From assembly GCF_014648855.1 (NCBI RefSeq), contig NZ_BMRX01000002.1, forward strand, positions 186,001-250,000: a stretch of DNA of 64,000 nt. The letters are read 5' to 3'. Origin of the DNA: Streptomyces parvulus. GTDB taxonomy: Bacteria; Actinomycetota; Actinomycetes; Streptomycetales; Streptomycetaceae. Shown here piece by piece: positions 54,003 through 62,950 of this stretch; within the stretch, counting starts at the first letter, position 1; the number at the start of each line of letters is the position of its first letter. The notes beneath the pieces are model-generated. The model searched no databases and was not told the origin of the DNA. It saw only the letters and a list, made by a program, of their open reading frames with translations. Both the position numbers and the translations under genes were made by a program.

Positions 54003-55502
54003 GTGAGTGACACCCCATTCGGATTCGGCCTTCCGCCGGAGGAGCCGGACGACGGCGACGAGGGCAAGAAGAAGGACCAGCAGAGCGGCGGTGGTCAGGG
54101 ACCGGCCAACCCGTTCGGATTCGGGATGCCCGGAGCCGGTGGCCTGGGTGGCCCCGGTGCGGACAATCCGTTCGCTGCCATGTTCGGTTCCATGAACCCC
54201 AACGACCTGGGCGCCGCGTTCCAGCAGCTGGGCCAGATGCTCTCCTACGAGGGCGGCCCGGTGAACTGGGACATGGCCAAGCAGATCGCCCGCCAGACGG
54301 TCTCGCAGGGCACGCCGGACGGCCGCAAGGACGCCAGCGTCGGCCCCGCCGAGCGCACCGCGGTCCAGGAGGCCGTGCGCCTGGCCGACCTGTGGCTGGA
54401 CGACGCGACCGCGCTCCCGTCGGGCTCGGGCACCGCGGTGGCCTGGAGCCGCGCGGAGTGGGTCGAGGCGACCCTGCCGGCCTGGCGCGAGCTGGTCGAC
54501 CCGGTCGCCGAGCGCGTCGGCAACGCCATGGGGGACGTGCTGCCGGAGGAGATGCAGGCCATGGCGGGCCCGCTGATCGGCATGATGCGGTCCATGGGCG
54601 GCGCCATGTTCGGCACCCAGATCGGACAGGCCGTCGGCGTGCTCGCCGGCGAGGTCGTCGGCTCGACCGACGTGGGCCTGCCGCTCGGTCCGGCGGGCAA
54701 GGCCGCGCTGCTGCCGGCGAACATCGAGGCCTTCGGCCAGGACCTCGGCGTGCCGCAGGAGGAGGTGCGGCTCTACCTCGCCCTGCGCGAGGCCGCCCAC
54801 CAGCGTCTCTTCGCGCACGTGCCGTGGCTGCGCTCGCACCTGTTCGGCGCCGTCGACGGCTACGCCCGGGGCATCAAGGTCGACACGGCCAAGCTGGAGG
54901 ACGTGGTCGGCCAGTTCGACCCGCAGAACCCGGAGCAGCTGCAGGAGGCTCTCCAGCAGGGCATGTTCCAGCCCGAGGACACGCCGGAGCAGAAGGCGGC
55001 CCTGGCCCGGCTGGAGACGGCCCTTGCGCTGGTCGAGGGCTGGGTGGACGCGGTCGTGCACGCCGCCGCCAAGCCCCGGCTGTCCTCGGCCGACGCGCTG
55101 CGCGAGACCCTGCGGCGCCGTCGCGCCTCGGGCGGGCCGGCGGAGCAGACCTTCGCCACGCTGATCGGTCTGGAGCTGCGGCCGCGCCGGCTGCGGGACG
55201 CCTCCCGCCTGTGGGCCTCCCTGACCGACGCGCGCGGCGTCGACGGCCGGGACGGCCTGTGGGCCCACCCGGACATGCTGCCGACCGCCGACGACCTGAA
55301 CGACCCGGACGGCTTCGTCCACCGCGAGCAGCTCGACTTCTCCGAGCTGGACAAGATGCTGGGCGAGGCGGCCGGCAAGCCCGACCTCAGGAAGAAGGAC
55401 ACGCCCGGCCAGGACGAGAGCGGCCGGGCGGAGCAGGACCCGGACGGCACCGACGGCGAGCCCGGAGGAAAGCCCGGGGACAAGGGCGACGGCACCGAGT
55501 GA
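54003..55502 (+). CDS. Zinc-dependent metalloprotease-like protein (DUF2342, F420-associated family)
   Basis: A 499-residue protein. A Gly/Pro/Phe-rich N-terminal region (residues 1-70, FGFGLPPEEPDD, NPFGFGMPGAGG) precedes a helical conserved core (about 75-430). The active-site-like segment is LREAAHQRLFAHVPWL (about 262), where the His and Glu could bind metal, and a low-complexity acidic tail (from about 455) ends it. Family members are annotated as zinc metalloproteases or as linked to F420 synthesis; neither activity is proven by motif alone. The GTG start follows GAGGA. Its stop overlaps the Nudix start (GTGA). Confidence 0.83.
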   Translation: MSDTPFGFGLPPEEPDDGDEGKKKDQQSGGGQGPANPFGFGMPGAGGLGGPGADNPFAAMFGSMNPNDLGAAFQQLGQMLSYEGGPVNWDMAKQIARQTVSQGTPDGRKDASVGPAERTAVQEAVRLADLWLDDATALPSGSGTAVAWSRAEWVEATLPAWRELVDPVAERVGNAMGDVLPEEMQAMAGPLIGMMRSMGGAMFGTQIGQAVGVLAGEVVGSTDVGLPLGPAGKAALLPANIEAFGQDLGVPQEEVRLYLALREAAHQRLFAHVPWLRSHLFGAVDGYARGIKVDTAKLEDVVGQFDPQNPEQLQEALQQGMFQPEDTPEQKAALARLETALALVEGWVDAVVHAAAKPRLSSADALRETLRRRRASGGPAEQTFATLIGLELRPRRLRDASRLWASLTDARGVDGRDGLWAHPDMLPTADDLNDPDGFVHREQLDFSELDKMLGEAAGKPDLRKKDTPGQDESGRAEQDPDGTDGEPGGKPGDKGDGTE

Positions 55503-56014
55503 GCCTCCACGACGACGCGGTCCTGGTCCTGAAGGAGCACCAGGGCCAGGACGAGCTGCGTCAGGTCTACCTGGACCATCTGGCCGCCCACCCGGACGGC
55601 CTGTGGAAGGCCTGCGGCGCCGGGCACGTCACGGCGAGCGCCCTGGTCGTCGACCCCTCGCGCGGGCGGGCGCTGCTGACCCTCCACAAGAAGCTGCGGA
55701 TGTGGCTCCAGATGGGCGGCCACTGCGAGCCCGGTGACCGGACGCTGGCGCGGGCGGCCCTGCGCGAGGCCACCGAGGAGTCCGGCATCGACGGCCTGAC
55801 CCTGGCGCCCGGGGGGCCGGTGCGGCTGGACCGGCACCACACGCCCTGCGCCTGGCACCTCGATGTCCAGTACGCGGCGGTGGCCCCGTCCGGGGCCGTG
55901 GAGGCGATCAGCGACGAGTCCCTCGACCTGCGCTGGTTCCCGTACGCGGAGGTCGCGGACGTCGCCGACGAGTCGGTGGTGCGCCTGCTGGAGGCGACGC
56001 TCGCCCGGGTCTGA
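55499..56014 (+). CDS. Nudix hydrolase
   Basis: A 171-residue pyrophosphohydrolase. The Nudix box runs from GGHCEPGDRTLARAA through LREATEESGI (about residues 73-97), with all metal-binding glutamates. The N-terminal strands (DGLWKACGAGHVTASALVV) are standard. The substrate is unknown; it may clean up oxidised or odd nucleotides. It is translationally coupled to the preceding metalloprotease-like gene and followed by a bidirectional hairpin. Confidence 0.9.
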   Translation: MSLHDDAVLVLKEHQGQDELRQVYLDHLAAHPDGLWKACGAGHVTASALVVDPSRGRALLTLHKKLRMWLQMGGHCEPGDRTLARAALREATEESGIDGLTLAPGGPVRLDRHHTPCAWHLDVQYAAVAPSGAVEAISDESLDLRWFPYAEVADVADESVVRLLEATLARV

Positions 56015-56069
56015 GCCTGCGGAGCGTTCGGGAAGTGACCGCCGGGGGCGCCCCCCTTCGGAGCAGCCG

Positions 56070-56100
56070 TAAGGGGTGACCGCCTGGCGATCACCCCTTA
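56070..56100. terminator. Bidirectional terminator between the Nudix and AIM24 genes
   Basis: TAAGGGGTGA and TCACCCCTTA arms with an inner CGCC/GGCG stem between two convergent genes. Confidence 0.8.
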
Positions 56101-56116
56101 CCCGCGTGGTATGCGC

Positions 56117-56872
56117 TCAGCTCCAGACGTTGCCCTGGTTCTGTCCGCGCGCACCCTGCTGGCCCATGCCGTACTGGGCGGCTAGGCCCGAGCCGAGCTG
56201 GGCGTTCTGCGGCGGCAGCAGCTCGCTGGGCTGGACGAGCGCGAAGCCGCTGCCCATGAAGCTCAGCTCCCAGCCCTCGCCGGTGTTGCCGCGCCGCCGC
56301 CACACCCCGGAGGAGTGCGTCTGGGCCTGCATCTGCACCCGCAGACCGGTGGACCAGGCGACGATCGCGTCGGCGTCGCAGTTGACGTACTTGTCGGGAG
56401 TGACCTGCATGAACAGCGGCACGCCCGAGGTCATCAGGGCGACCTTGCCGCGGCCCGTGATGTTGAGCTGGTACTTCCCGGAGCCGGAGATGCCGTAGAG
56501 GCTGTCCACGGCGATGACCTCGTGGTGCAGGGACGAGTCCATCGCCAGCACGTAGCTGCTGTCGACGGTGAGTCCGTCCTGGTCCACGTCGACGACGTGG
56601 ACGCACTGGGCGAGGTTGGCGAAGAAGACCGTCCCCTGCCCGTGGCAGCGCATCAGGTCAAGGCCCTCGCCGGTGTGCGCACGCGCGCGTGACTGGTTGT
56701 TGCTCTGGTACTCGGCGTCGAACTCGACGAGGCCCTGGTAGGCGACCATCGTGCCCTTGCGGGCCAGCACGTCGTCGTGGCCCGTGAGGGCGACACGCAG
56801 CATGTGCTTGTTCTGAAGGCTCCAGGCCTCCTGCGACTGCTGGTCGTTGTAGGCGAAAATCGGACTCTGCAT
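56117..56872 (-). CDS. AIM24-family protein
   Basis: A 251-residue double beta-barrel protein of the AIM24 family (ALTGHDDVLARKGTMVAYQG, NITGRGKVALMTSG, NCDADAIVAWSTGL). A Gln/Gly-rich C-terminal tail (LPPQNAQLGSGLAAQYGMGQ) ends it. Bacterial AIM24 proteins often sit with TerD genes in stress-response clusters. It is the last of three consecutive paralogous genes (16 bp gap). Biochemical role unknown. Confidence 0.88.
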   Translation of the reverse strand: MQSPIFAYNDQQSQEAWSLQNKHMLRVALTGHDDVLARKGTMVAYQGLVEFDAEYQSNNQSRARAHTGEGLDLMRCHGQGTVFFANLAQCVHVVDVDQDGLTVDSSYVLAMDSSLHHEVIAVDSLYGISGSGKYQLNITGRGKVALMTSGVPLFMQVTPDKYVNCDADAIVAWSTGLRVQMQAQTHSSGVWRRRGNTGEGWELSFMGSGFALVQPSELLPPQNAQLGSGLAAQYGMGQQGARGQNQGNVWS

Positions 56873-56887
56873 GATGGTGGCTCCCCC

Positions 56888-57568
56888 TCAGCCCCGCGCC
56901 CGGAGGCGGTCGGTGCTGTCCTCGCTGGGCTGGACGACGACGATGCCCTGACCGGAGAAGGCCATCTGGAAGGCCTCGCCGCTCCCCCGGCCGATCAGCG
57001 ACTGCGCCTTGAAGCTGCGCTTGCCCTTCACCTTGAGGTTCGGGGACCAGGCGACCAGTGCGTCCGGGTCGACGTACGTCTCGTCCTCGCCACCGCCGCA
57101 GTCGACGACGATCGGCTTGCCCCGCGAGGTGAGCGCGACCCAGCCCTGCCCGGAGATCCTGGTGTTCCACAGGCCCTGCCCGGCGAACTTCGCCAGGCCC
57201 TTCACCCGCTCCACGCCCCACGTCAGGTGGGCGTCGAAGGCGAGGAGGTTGGTGGCGTTGACGGAGATCCCGTCGCCGTTGAGGTTGATCACGACGACGT
57301 TGGCGCCGTAGTCGGCGAGGTAGAGGAGTCCGTCGCCGGAGCACTTCATGAGGGGCGCGCCCTCGCCGGTCATCCAGTCCTTGGCGATCTGGCGGACGGC
57401 CGGCGGATTGGGCTCGTACTGGACGAAGCCTTCGTAGGCCACCATCGAGCCCACGCGCGCGAGGAGGTCGTTTCCGGTCTGCATGGCGACCTTCAGCATG
57501 TGGTTGCCGTGGTTCTCCATGCGGGCGGTGACGGGTGCGGGGGCGTAGCCCGCGAGCGGCTGGTTCAT
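56888..57568 (-). CDS. AIM24-family protein, second paralogue
   Basis: A 226-residue AIM24 protein (QTGNDLLARVGSMVAYEGFV, LYLADYGANVVVINLNGDGI, VDPDALVAWSPNLKVKGK). It resembles the next gene downstream at about every conserved turn but lacks its Gln-rich tail. It sits 13 bp after the TerD/AIM24 fusion gene, so all three are one operon. Confidence 0.88.
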   Translation of the reverse strand: MNQPLAGYAPAPVTARMENHGNHMLKVAMQTGNDLLARVGSMVAYEGFVQYEPNPPAVRQIAKDWMTGEGAPLMKCSGDGLLYLADYGANVVVINLNGDGISVNATNLLAFDAHLTWGVERVKGLAKFAGQGLWNTRISGQGWVALTSRGKPIVVDCGGGEDETYVDPDALVAWSPNLKVKGKRSFKAQSLIGRGSGEAFQMAFSGQGIVVVQPSEDSTDRLRARG

Positions 57569-57581
57569 CTCGGGCTCTCCC

Positions 57582-59282
57582 TCAGATCTCGTACGGCTGG
57601 ACGACGACGAAGCTGCCGGGCGCGGCCCGGAACTGCAGATTGACGCTCTCGCCGGTGTCGCCCGCGTAAGAATTGCGGCGCATCCGCACCTGGCTGGAGA
57701 CGACGACCTGGGCGGCGGCCGACCAGGCGACCACGGCGTTGCAGTCGGCGAACGTCGTGGGCGTGACCGGCAGCACCACGGGCACGCCGCGCGTCTTGAC
57801 GACGATCGTGCCGGTGCCCTGGAACTGCATCGTGAACAGGGCGCCGCCCGGGATGCCGTGACCCTCGATGCGGCGGACCTCGTACTGGAGGCTCTCGTCG
57901 AAGGCGAGGACGTTCTCCGCGGAGACGCACACGGCGTCGCCCTGGAGCTCGATGGGGTGGAGCATCGCGGAGTTGTCCGCGAGGAACACCTGACCCTTGC
58001 CGGTGCAGCGCATGAGCTGCATCTCCTGGCCGGTCGCGTTGCCGACCACCCGCCCGGCGAATCCGGCGCCCTTGTAGCTGAAGTCGACCTTGCCCTGGTA
58101 GAGCACCATGCTGCCCTGCCGCGCCAGCACCGGCTGGCCCTCGGCGCCGAGGTCGACGCGGACCAGCTTCTTGTTCTGCTGCGTCCAGCGCGGTCCGGTC
58201 GCGGTCTCGCGGAACTGCTGGAGCGCCGCGGTCAGGCCGGCGCCCTGGGGTACGCCGGCGGGCATGGCCTGGGGTGCGCCCTGGGGGGTCTGACCGTAGC
58301 CAGGGGGCGGGGTGGGCTGGCCGTACCCAGGGGGCGGGGTGGGCTGGCCGTAGCCGGGCGGCGGGGGCGGCGTCTGGGGTGGTACGTGGGGTGCCTGGGG
58401 CTGGCCGTAGCCGGGGGGCAGAGGGGCCGTCTGACCGGGGGCCTGGCCGTGCGGCGGCTGCTGCTGGTCGGGCCGGCCGTAGGGCGCGGGCGCCGGGGCC
58501 GGTGGCGGCACCGGCGAGCCGCCGGGCGGCGTGTGCACGGGCGCGACGATGGTCTGCGCGGCGTGCACGTCGGGGGCGGGAGCCTGCGGCGGGGTGGCGG
58601 CGGGCGGCGCGAAGCCCTGCGGCGCCGGCTGCGCCGGGGCGGGCGCCGGCGCGGCGGGGACGCCGAAGGCCGGCGGGGCCGCGGCCTGCGCGGGCGGCGC
58701 GAACCCGGGGGCGGCACCTGCCTGCGGCTGCTGCTGCGGTTCGGGGGCCTCCTCCTCGGCGACCTCGCCGCCGAAGTTGCGCAGCAGCGCGTCGAGCCCG
58801 CCGTCGAAGCCCTGACCGACGGCCGCGAACCGCCACACGTCCTTCAGGTAGAAGTCGCCCAGCATCACCGCGCGCTCGGTGGAGAACTCTGAGCCGCTGA
58901 ACGGGTACCGGGCCACCTCCTCGCCGCCCGCCACGATCCGGAGGTAACCGGGACCCACCTGGGACATCTGTCCCGCGCCGTCGATCGTCGCGGTGAAGGA
59001 CAGCTTCTGGATCCCCTGCGGGATCCTGTCGAGGGTGACCCGGAAGGACTCCGTGTCTCCCGCCTGCGCACCCAGGAGCTGGATGGACTCCTCGGGGGTC
59101 TTCGGCTGGTTGAAGAACACGAAGTACCGGTCGTCCGACAACCGCTCCTCGGCGTCGAGGCCGAAGCAGCTGATGTCGAAGCTCAGACCGGGGCCGGAGA
59201 TCTGCACGCCTACGTACAGATCCGTGCCCGCGGTGAGGTCACTGATCCTGGCCTTGTGGCCGCGTTGGAATTCCCTGGCCAT
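57582..59282 (-). CDS. TerD-AIM24 fusion protein with proline-rich linker
   Basis: A 566-residue protein. Residues 1-180 are a TerD domain (FQRGHKARISDLTAGTDLYV, FFNQPKTPEESIQLLGA, VMLGDFYLKDVWRFAAVGQG), which in tellurite-resistance proteins binds calcium. Residues 185-345 are a Pro/Ala/Gln-rich linker with GYGQPTPPP repeats. Residues 350-566 are an AIM24 domain (QNKKLVRVDLGAEGQPVLAR). It is the first gene of a three-gene operon whose other two products are AIM24 alone. The TerD strands suggest a role in metal or envelope stress. Confidence 0.9.
   Translation of the reverse strand: MAREFQRGHKARISDLTAGTDLYVGVQISGPGLSFDISCFGLDAEERLSDDRYFVFFNQPKTPEESIQLLGAQAGDTESFRVTLDRIPQGIQKLSFTATIDGAGQMSQVGPGYLRIVAGGEEVARYPFSGSEFSTERAVMLGDFYLKDVWRFAAVGQGFDGGLDALLRNFGGEVAEEEAPEPQQQPQAGAAPGFAPPAQAAAPPAFGVPAAPAPAPAQPAPQGFAPPAATPPQAPAPDVHAAQTIVAPVHTPPGGSPVPPPAPAPAPYGRPDQQQPPHGQAPGQTAPLPPGYGQPQAPHVPPQTPPPPPGYGQPTPPPGYGQPTPPPGYGQTPQGAPQAMPAGVPQGAGLTAALQQFRETATGPRWTQQNKKLVRVDLGAEGQPVLARQGSMVLYQGKVDFSYKGAGFAGRVVGNATGQEMQLMRCTGKGQVFLADNSAMLHPIELQGDAVCVSAENVLAFDESLQYEVRRIEGHGIPGGALFTMQFQGTGTIVVKTRGVPVVLPVTPTTFADCNAVVAWSAAAQVVVSSQVRMRRNSYAGDTGESVNLQFRAAPGSFVVVQPYEI
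58294..58372. repeat. Tandem 27-bp repeat in the proline-rich linker
   Basis: Two nearly identical 27-bp units (one base differing) and a degenerate third encode repeated PTPPPGYGQ. Such an array can expand or shrink by replication slippage. Confidence 0.85.
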
Positions 59283-59426
59283 GCGTTTCGACCGTCCCCC
59301 ATCCGAATGCGAGTGCGTCGCGACAGGCTAACGGCAAAGGCCGACGGCGGAGGATGTCGGTACAGACCCGGTACGAAACGCGTGCGCGCCCGTGCCGGAC
59401 GCCCCGGACGGGTGCGAGGGGGTCGG

Positions 59427-60023
59427 CTACTCGTCGCGGGCGCCGGGTACGTGCGGCAGTCGCTCCGCGGCGACCACGCCCTCCAGGTAGCCCCGCGCCC
59501 GCTCGGTCCGCGGATAGGCGTCGAGCAGCCGCCAGAAGCGGGGCCCGTGCCCGGGGACGAGCAGATGGGCCAGTTCGTGGAGCAGGACGTAGTCGACGAC
59601 GTACTCCGGCATGCCCTGGAGGCGGTGCGACAGCCGGATGCTTCCCTCGGACGGGGTGCAGGAGCCCCAGCGGGTGTTCTGGTTGGTCACCCAGCGGACG
59701 GTGGCCGGCCGGGCCCGCCCCTCGAAGTACTGGCCCGACAGCCGCCGCGCGCGCTCGGCCAGCTCGGCGTCGCCCAGGACCCGCTTGCTCTCCTGCGCCG
59801 CCAGCTTGTCCAGCATCACGCTCACCCAGCGTTGCTCCTCCGCCTCCGACATCCGGGCGGGGATCAGCACCACGGTGCGATCGCCCTCGCGGTACGCGGA
59901 GACCGTCCGGCGGCGCCGGGCACTCCTGCGGACCTCGATCGCGCTCGCCCCCGGGCCGTTCGGCGGCGGATTCGCGGGCGTGCGCGTGGACGCCCCGGCG
60001 CGGTTCAGTGGGTCGGCGGACAC
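59427..60023 (-). CDS. YgjP/M48-type metallopeptidase domain protein
   Basis: A 198-residue protein. The zinc motif is LLHELAHLLVPGHGPRFW (about residue 150), with HExxH and the third histidine spaced as in the YgjP/WLM group. TNQNTRWGSCTPSEGSIRLS before it is the group's hallmark strand. The first ~30 residues are Pro/Ala/Asn-rich and disordered. Substrates are unknown. It is divergent from the ThiF-like gene. Confidence 0.88.
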   Translation of the reverse strand: MSADPLNRAGASTRTPANPPPNGPGASAIEVRRSARRRRTVSAYREGDRTVVLIPARMSEAEEQRWVSVMLDKLAAQESKRVLGDAELAERARRLSGQYFEGRARPATVRWVTNQNTRWGSCTPSEGSIRLSHRLQGMPEYVVDYVLLHELAHLLVPGHGPRFWRLLDAYPRTERARGYLEGVVAAERLPHVPGARDE

Positions 60024-60147
60024 GCCACGACGTTACCCGCTGCACACGGGGAAGTCCCGGCTCCGGGACGGTTCCGTGCCGATCCGCCGCCGCTGCTTCG
60101 AGGGGACTGCGTTGGACGGCTGACTTGTACGCAGAGATGGACGGCAG

Positions 60148-60162
60148 ATTCGTACGACGAAT
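60148..60162. promoter_or_regulatory. Inverted repeat upstream of the ThiF-like gene
   Basis: ATTCGT-ACG-ACGAAT is a perfect 6-3-6 dyad in the ~300 bp divergent region, which otherwise shows no gene. A possible operator. Confidence 0.4.
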
Positions 60163-60172
60163 ACCCACCGCC

Positions 60173-60181
60173 TGTGGACAA
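60173..60181 (-). promoter_or_regulatory. DnaA-box-like site
   Basis: On the minus strand this reads TTGTCCACA, the preferred Streptomyces DnaA box. It is single, in an intergenic region, about 140 bp ahead of the ThiF-like start. It may be chance or a titration/regulatory site. Confidence 0.35.
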
Positions 60182-60321
60182 CTTTCGACGCCTCGTCGCA
60201 CGGCCGGGCATTCTGGCACTCGTCGGCGGGTCCACGGCCGGCCACGGGCCCCGCTGCCGGCGACCGACCACCGCCGGACCGCCGGGGACGTGCCGCACTC
60301 GAAGATCACGGGGGATCAGGA

Positions 60322-61536
60322 ATGCATCCGATGGTGAAGCCCGCGCTCCGTCGCGGCTGGCGCGATCTGAACACGGTGCAGTTCGGGATGACACCCGCCC
60401 ACGCACTGACGCTGGCCCCGGTGGACACGGCGACGGGCAGCTTCCTCGAACTGCTCAACGGCACCAGGGGAGCCGCGCTCCTGCGTGAGGAGGGGCACCG
60501 CATGGATCTGCCCGAGGGGCATGTCGACCGGGTGGTGGAGCGGCTGGCGCGGGCCGGGCTGCTCGACGACTCCCGAGGCGGCGGACCCGCCGCCGACGCC
60601 CTGCGGCAGCGGAAGGAGGTCCTCGACCGGCTCCGCCCCGACCTGGCCTCGCTCTCCCTGACCACCTCCGAACCGGGGGACGCGATCAGACACCTGGCCG
60701 CCCGCGGCGCCCTGCGGGTGAGTGTGCGGGGTGCGGGGCGGGTGGGCGCGGCGGTCGCCGGGCTGTTGTCGGGGGCGGGTGTCGGCGACGTCGACGTCCG
60801 CGACGGGGGACACGTCGAGCCGTGGGACGTCGCCCCCGGCGGGCTGCCCGCGGAGTCCGTCGGCGACCGGCGGGACGAGTCCGCCCGCCGGCTGGTGCGC
60901 CGGGCCGCTCCCGGCCGCCGGCCACGGCGTGGCGCGTCGGCGCGGGCCGAGGGAGACGGCCCCGGCTTCTCCCTGGTGATCGTCACCTCCCGCGACGACG
61001 TCGCGGTGCACGCCCCCGATCCCGCGGCGGCCGAGCCGTTGATGGCCTCCGGCACGCCCCACCTGTATGCCGGGGTGGTGGAGGGGACGGGCGTCGTCGG
61101 CCCCCTGGTCCTGCCCGGCGAGACGGGGTGCGCGGGCTGTCTGCACGCGGAGCGCGCCGACCGGGATCCGGCCTGGCCCCGCCTGGTGGCCCAGTGGCGC
61201 TCGGGCCGCCGGCAGGAGGTGCGGCCCTGCGACCTCACTCTCGCGGCGACCGTCGCCGGTCTGGCGGCGGCCCACGCCCTCTCCTTCCTGGACGGCGCAG
61301 GCCCGACGAGTACGGGCGCCCGCTGGGAGGTGTCGCTGCCGGGTCTGGCCTGGCGGTCCCGTCCGGTTGTGGCCCATCCCGAGTGCCCGTGCGGGGCCGC
61401 GGGGAAGGGTAAGGAGGAACACATCGCCGAGGACGGGGAGTGGCGCGCGACAATGGCGGGGCAAGGGCCGTCAGCAGGAGAACGCCGTGAGGCGGAACCC
61501 GCTCGGCCGGCAGGGACTTGGAGGGCTCATGTCTGA
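60322..61536 (+). CDS. ThiF/E1-like protein with N-terminal peptide-binding-type domain
   Basis: A 404-residue protein. Residues 1-85 look like a winged-helix RRE/PqqD-type domain (LNTVQFGMTPAHALTL, FLELLNGTRGAALLREEGHR). Residues 125-350 form a Rossmann domain with the dinucleotide turn RVSVRGAGRVGAAVAGLLSG and a Zn-type cysteine pair GCAGCLHAER, matched by CPCG near residue 369. Usual ThiF adenylation residues (Arg finger, DxxxxR) are hard to see. This is the layout of TOMM/RiPP cyclodehydratase E1-like proteins, but no precursor peptide or YcaO is nearby. It overlaps the ABC1-kinase gene by eight bases. Confidence 0.72.
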   Translation: MHPMVKPALRRGWRDLNTVQFGMTPAHALTLAPVDTATGSFLELLNGTRGAALLREEGHRMDLPEGHVDRVVERLARAGLLDDSRGGGPAADALRQRKEVLDRLRPDLASLSLTTSEPGDAIRHLAARGALRVSVRGAGRVGAAVAGLLSGAGVGDVDVRDGGHVEPWDVAPGGLPAESVGDRRDESARRLVRRAAPGRRPRRGASARAEGDGPGFSLVIVTSRDDVAVHAPDPAAAEPLMASGTPHLYAGVVEGTGVVGPLVLPGETGCAGCLHAERADRDPAWPRLVAQWRSGRRQEVRPCDLTLAATVAGLAAAHALSFLDGAGPTSTGARWEVSLPGLAWRSRPVVAHPECPCGAAGKGKEEHIAEDGEWRATMAGQGPSAGERREAEPARPAGTWRAHV

Positions 61537-62932
61537 TCTTCCCCGCAAGGCGGTCACCCGGACCGCCAAGCTCGCCGCGCTCCCGCTCGGCTTCGCCGGG
61601 CGGGCGACCTGGGGGCTCGGCAAGCGGATCGTGGGCGAGTCGGCGGAGCTCGTCGGCCAGCAGTTGCAGCAGCGGACCGCGGAGCAGCTGTTCAAGGTGC
61701 TGGGCGAGCTCAAGGGCGGCGCGATGAAGTTCGGGCAGGCACTGTCCGTCTTCGAGTCGGCGCTGCCCGAGGAGGTCGCCGGACCGTACCGGGCCGCGCT
61801 GACCAAGCTCCAGGAGGCCGCCCCGCCGATGCCGACGCGCACCGTGCACGGGGTGCTCGCGGAGCGGCTCGGGGAGGACTGGAAGGACCTGTTCCTGGAA
61901 TTCGAGGACAAGCCCGCCGCGGCCGCCTCGATCGGCCAGGTGCACCGGGGCGTGTGGCACGACGGCCGCGAGGTGGCCGTCAAGGTGCAGTACCCGGGTG
62001 CCGGCGAGGCCCTGCTGTCGGACCTCAACCAGCTCAGCCGCTTCGCCCGGCTGCTCGGCCCGCTGGTCCCCGGCATGGACGTCAAGCCGCTGATCGCGGA
62101 GCTGAAGGACCGCGTCTCGGAGGAGCTGGACTACGACCTGGAGGCGCAGGCCCAGCGGATCCACGCCGAGGAGTTCGCGGAGGACCCGGACATCCTGGTG
62201 CCGGACGTCGTCCACCAGTGCGACCAGGTGCTGATCACCGAGTGGATCGACGGCATCCCGCTCTCGGAGATCATCTCGGACGGCACGCAGGAGCAGCGGG
62301 ACCGCGCCGGCCAGCTGCTGGCCCACTTCCTCTTCTCCGGCCCGGCGCGCACCGGGCTCCTGCACGCCGACCCGCACCCGGGCAACTTCCGGCTGCTGCC
62401 GGGCGGCCCGGAGGGCGAGGACGACTGGCGTCTGGGCGTCCTGGACTTCGGCACCGTCGACCGGCTGCCGGGCGGTCTGCCCGAGCCCATCGGCGAGGCG
62501 CTGCGGATGACGCTCGACGGTGAGGCGGACGCCGTCTACGAGATGCTCCGCACGGAGGGCTTCGTCAGGGAGTCGATAGAGCTGGACCCCGACGCCGTTC
62601 TCGACTACCTGCTGCCGATCATCGAGCCGGCCCGGGCCGACGAGTTCACCTTCACCCGAAGCTGGATGCGGAGCCAGGCGGCCCGCATCGGCGACCCCCG
62701 CTCCCCCGCCTACCAGCTGGCCAAGCAGCTGAATCTGCCGCCGTCCTACCTCCTGATCCACCGTGTGACCTTGAGCACGATCGGCGTGCTGTGTCAGCTG
62801 GGAGCCACCGTCCGGCTGCGTGACGAGCTGGCCGACTGGCTGGTGGGCTTCGCGGCCGAGGAGGAGACGGACGAAGGGGTAGCCGCGGCCGGCGAGGACG
62901 CGTACGAGGAGGACGAAGCGGCGGAGGCTTGA
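61529..62932 (+). CDS. ABC1/AarF (UbiB-like) atypical kinase
   Basis: A 467-residue protein of the ABC1 family. The KxGQ motif is GGAMKFGQALSVFES (about residues 65-80), and the alanine-rich P-loop substitute is PAAAASIGQVHRG. The ATP lysine is VAVKVQYPG, and the catalytic/metal loop is LLHADPHPGNFRL with VLDFGTVDRL. Family members bind ATP and support isoprenoid-quinone pathways. Its ATG follows GGAGGG, inside the end of the ThiF-like gene, so they are coupled. The C-terminus is strongly acidic (EEETDEGVAAAGEDAYEEDE). A long hairpin follows. Confidence 0.9.
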   Translation: MSDLPRKAVTRTAKLAALPLGFAGRATWGLGKRIVGESAELVGQQLQQRTAEQLFKVLGELKGGAMKFGQALSVFESALPEEVAGPYRAALTKLQEAAPPMPTRTVHGVLAERLGEDWKDLFLEFEDKPAAAASIGQVHRGVWHDGREVAVKVQYPGAGEALLSDLNQLSRFARLLGPLVPGMDVKPLIAELKDRVSEELDYDLEAQAQRIHAEEFAEDPDILVPDVVHQCDQVLITEWIDGIPLSEIISDGTQEQRDRAGQLLAHFLFSGPARTGLLHADPHPGNFRLLPGGPEGEDDWRLGVLDFGTVDRLPGGLPEPIGEALRMTLDGEADAVYEMLRTEGFVRESIELDPDAVLDYLLPIIEPARADEFTFTRSWMRSQAARIGDPRSPAYQLAKQLNLPPSYLLIHRVTLSTIGVLCQLGATVRLRDELADWLVGFAAEEETDEGVAAAGEDAYEEDEAAEA

Positions 62933-62950
62933 CGCCCCCGGCGCCGAACG

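Noticed and set aside
58294..58372. The 27-bp tandem copies as a CRISPR or minisatellite element
   Set aside because: They lie in frame inside the TerD-AIM24 linker and encode PTPPPGYGQ, so protein-level repetition explains them.
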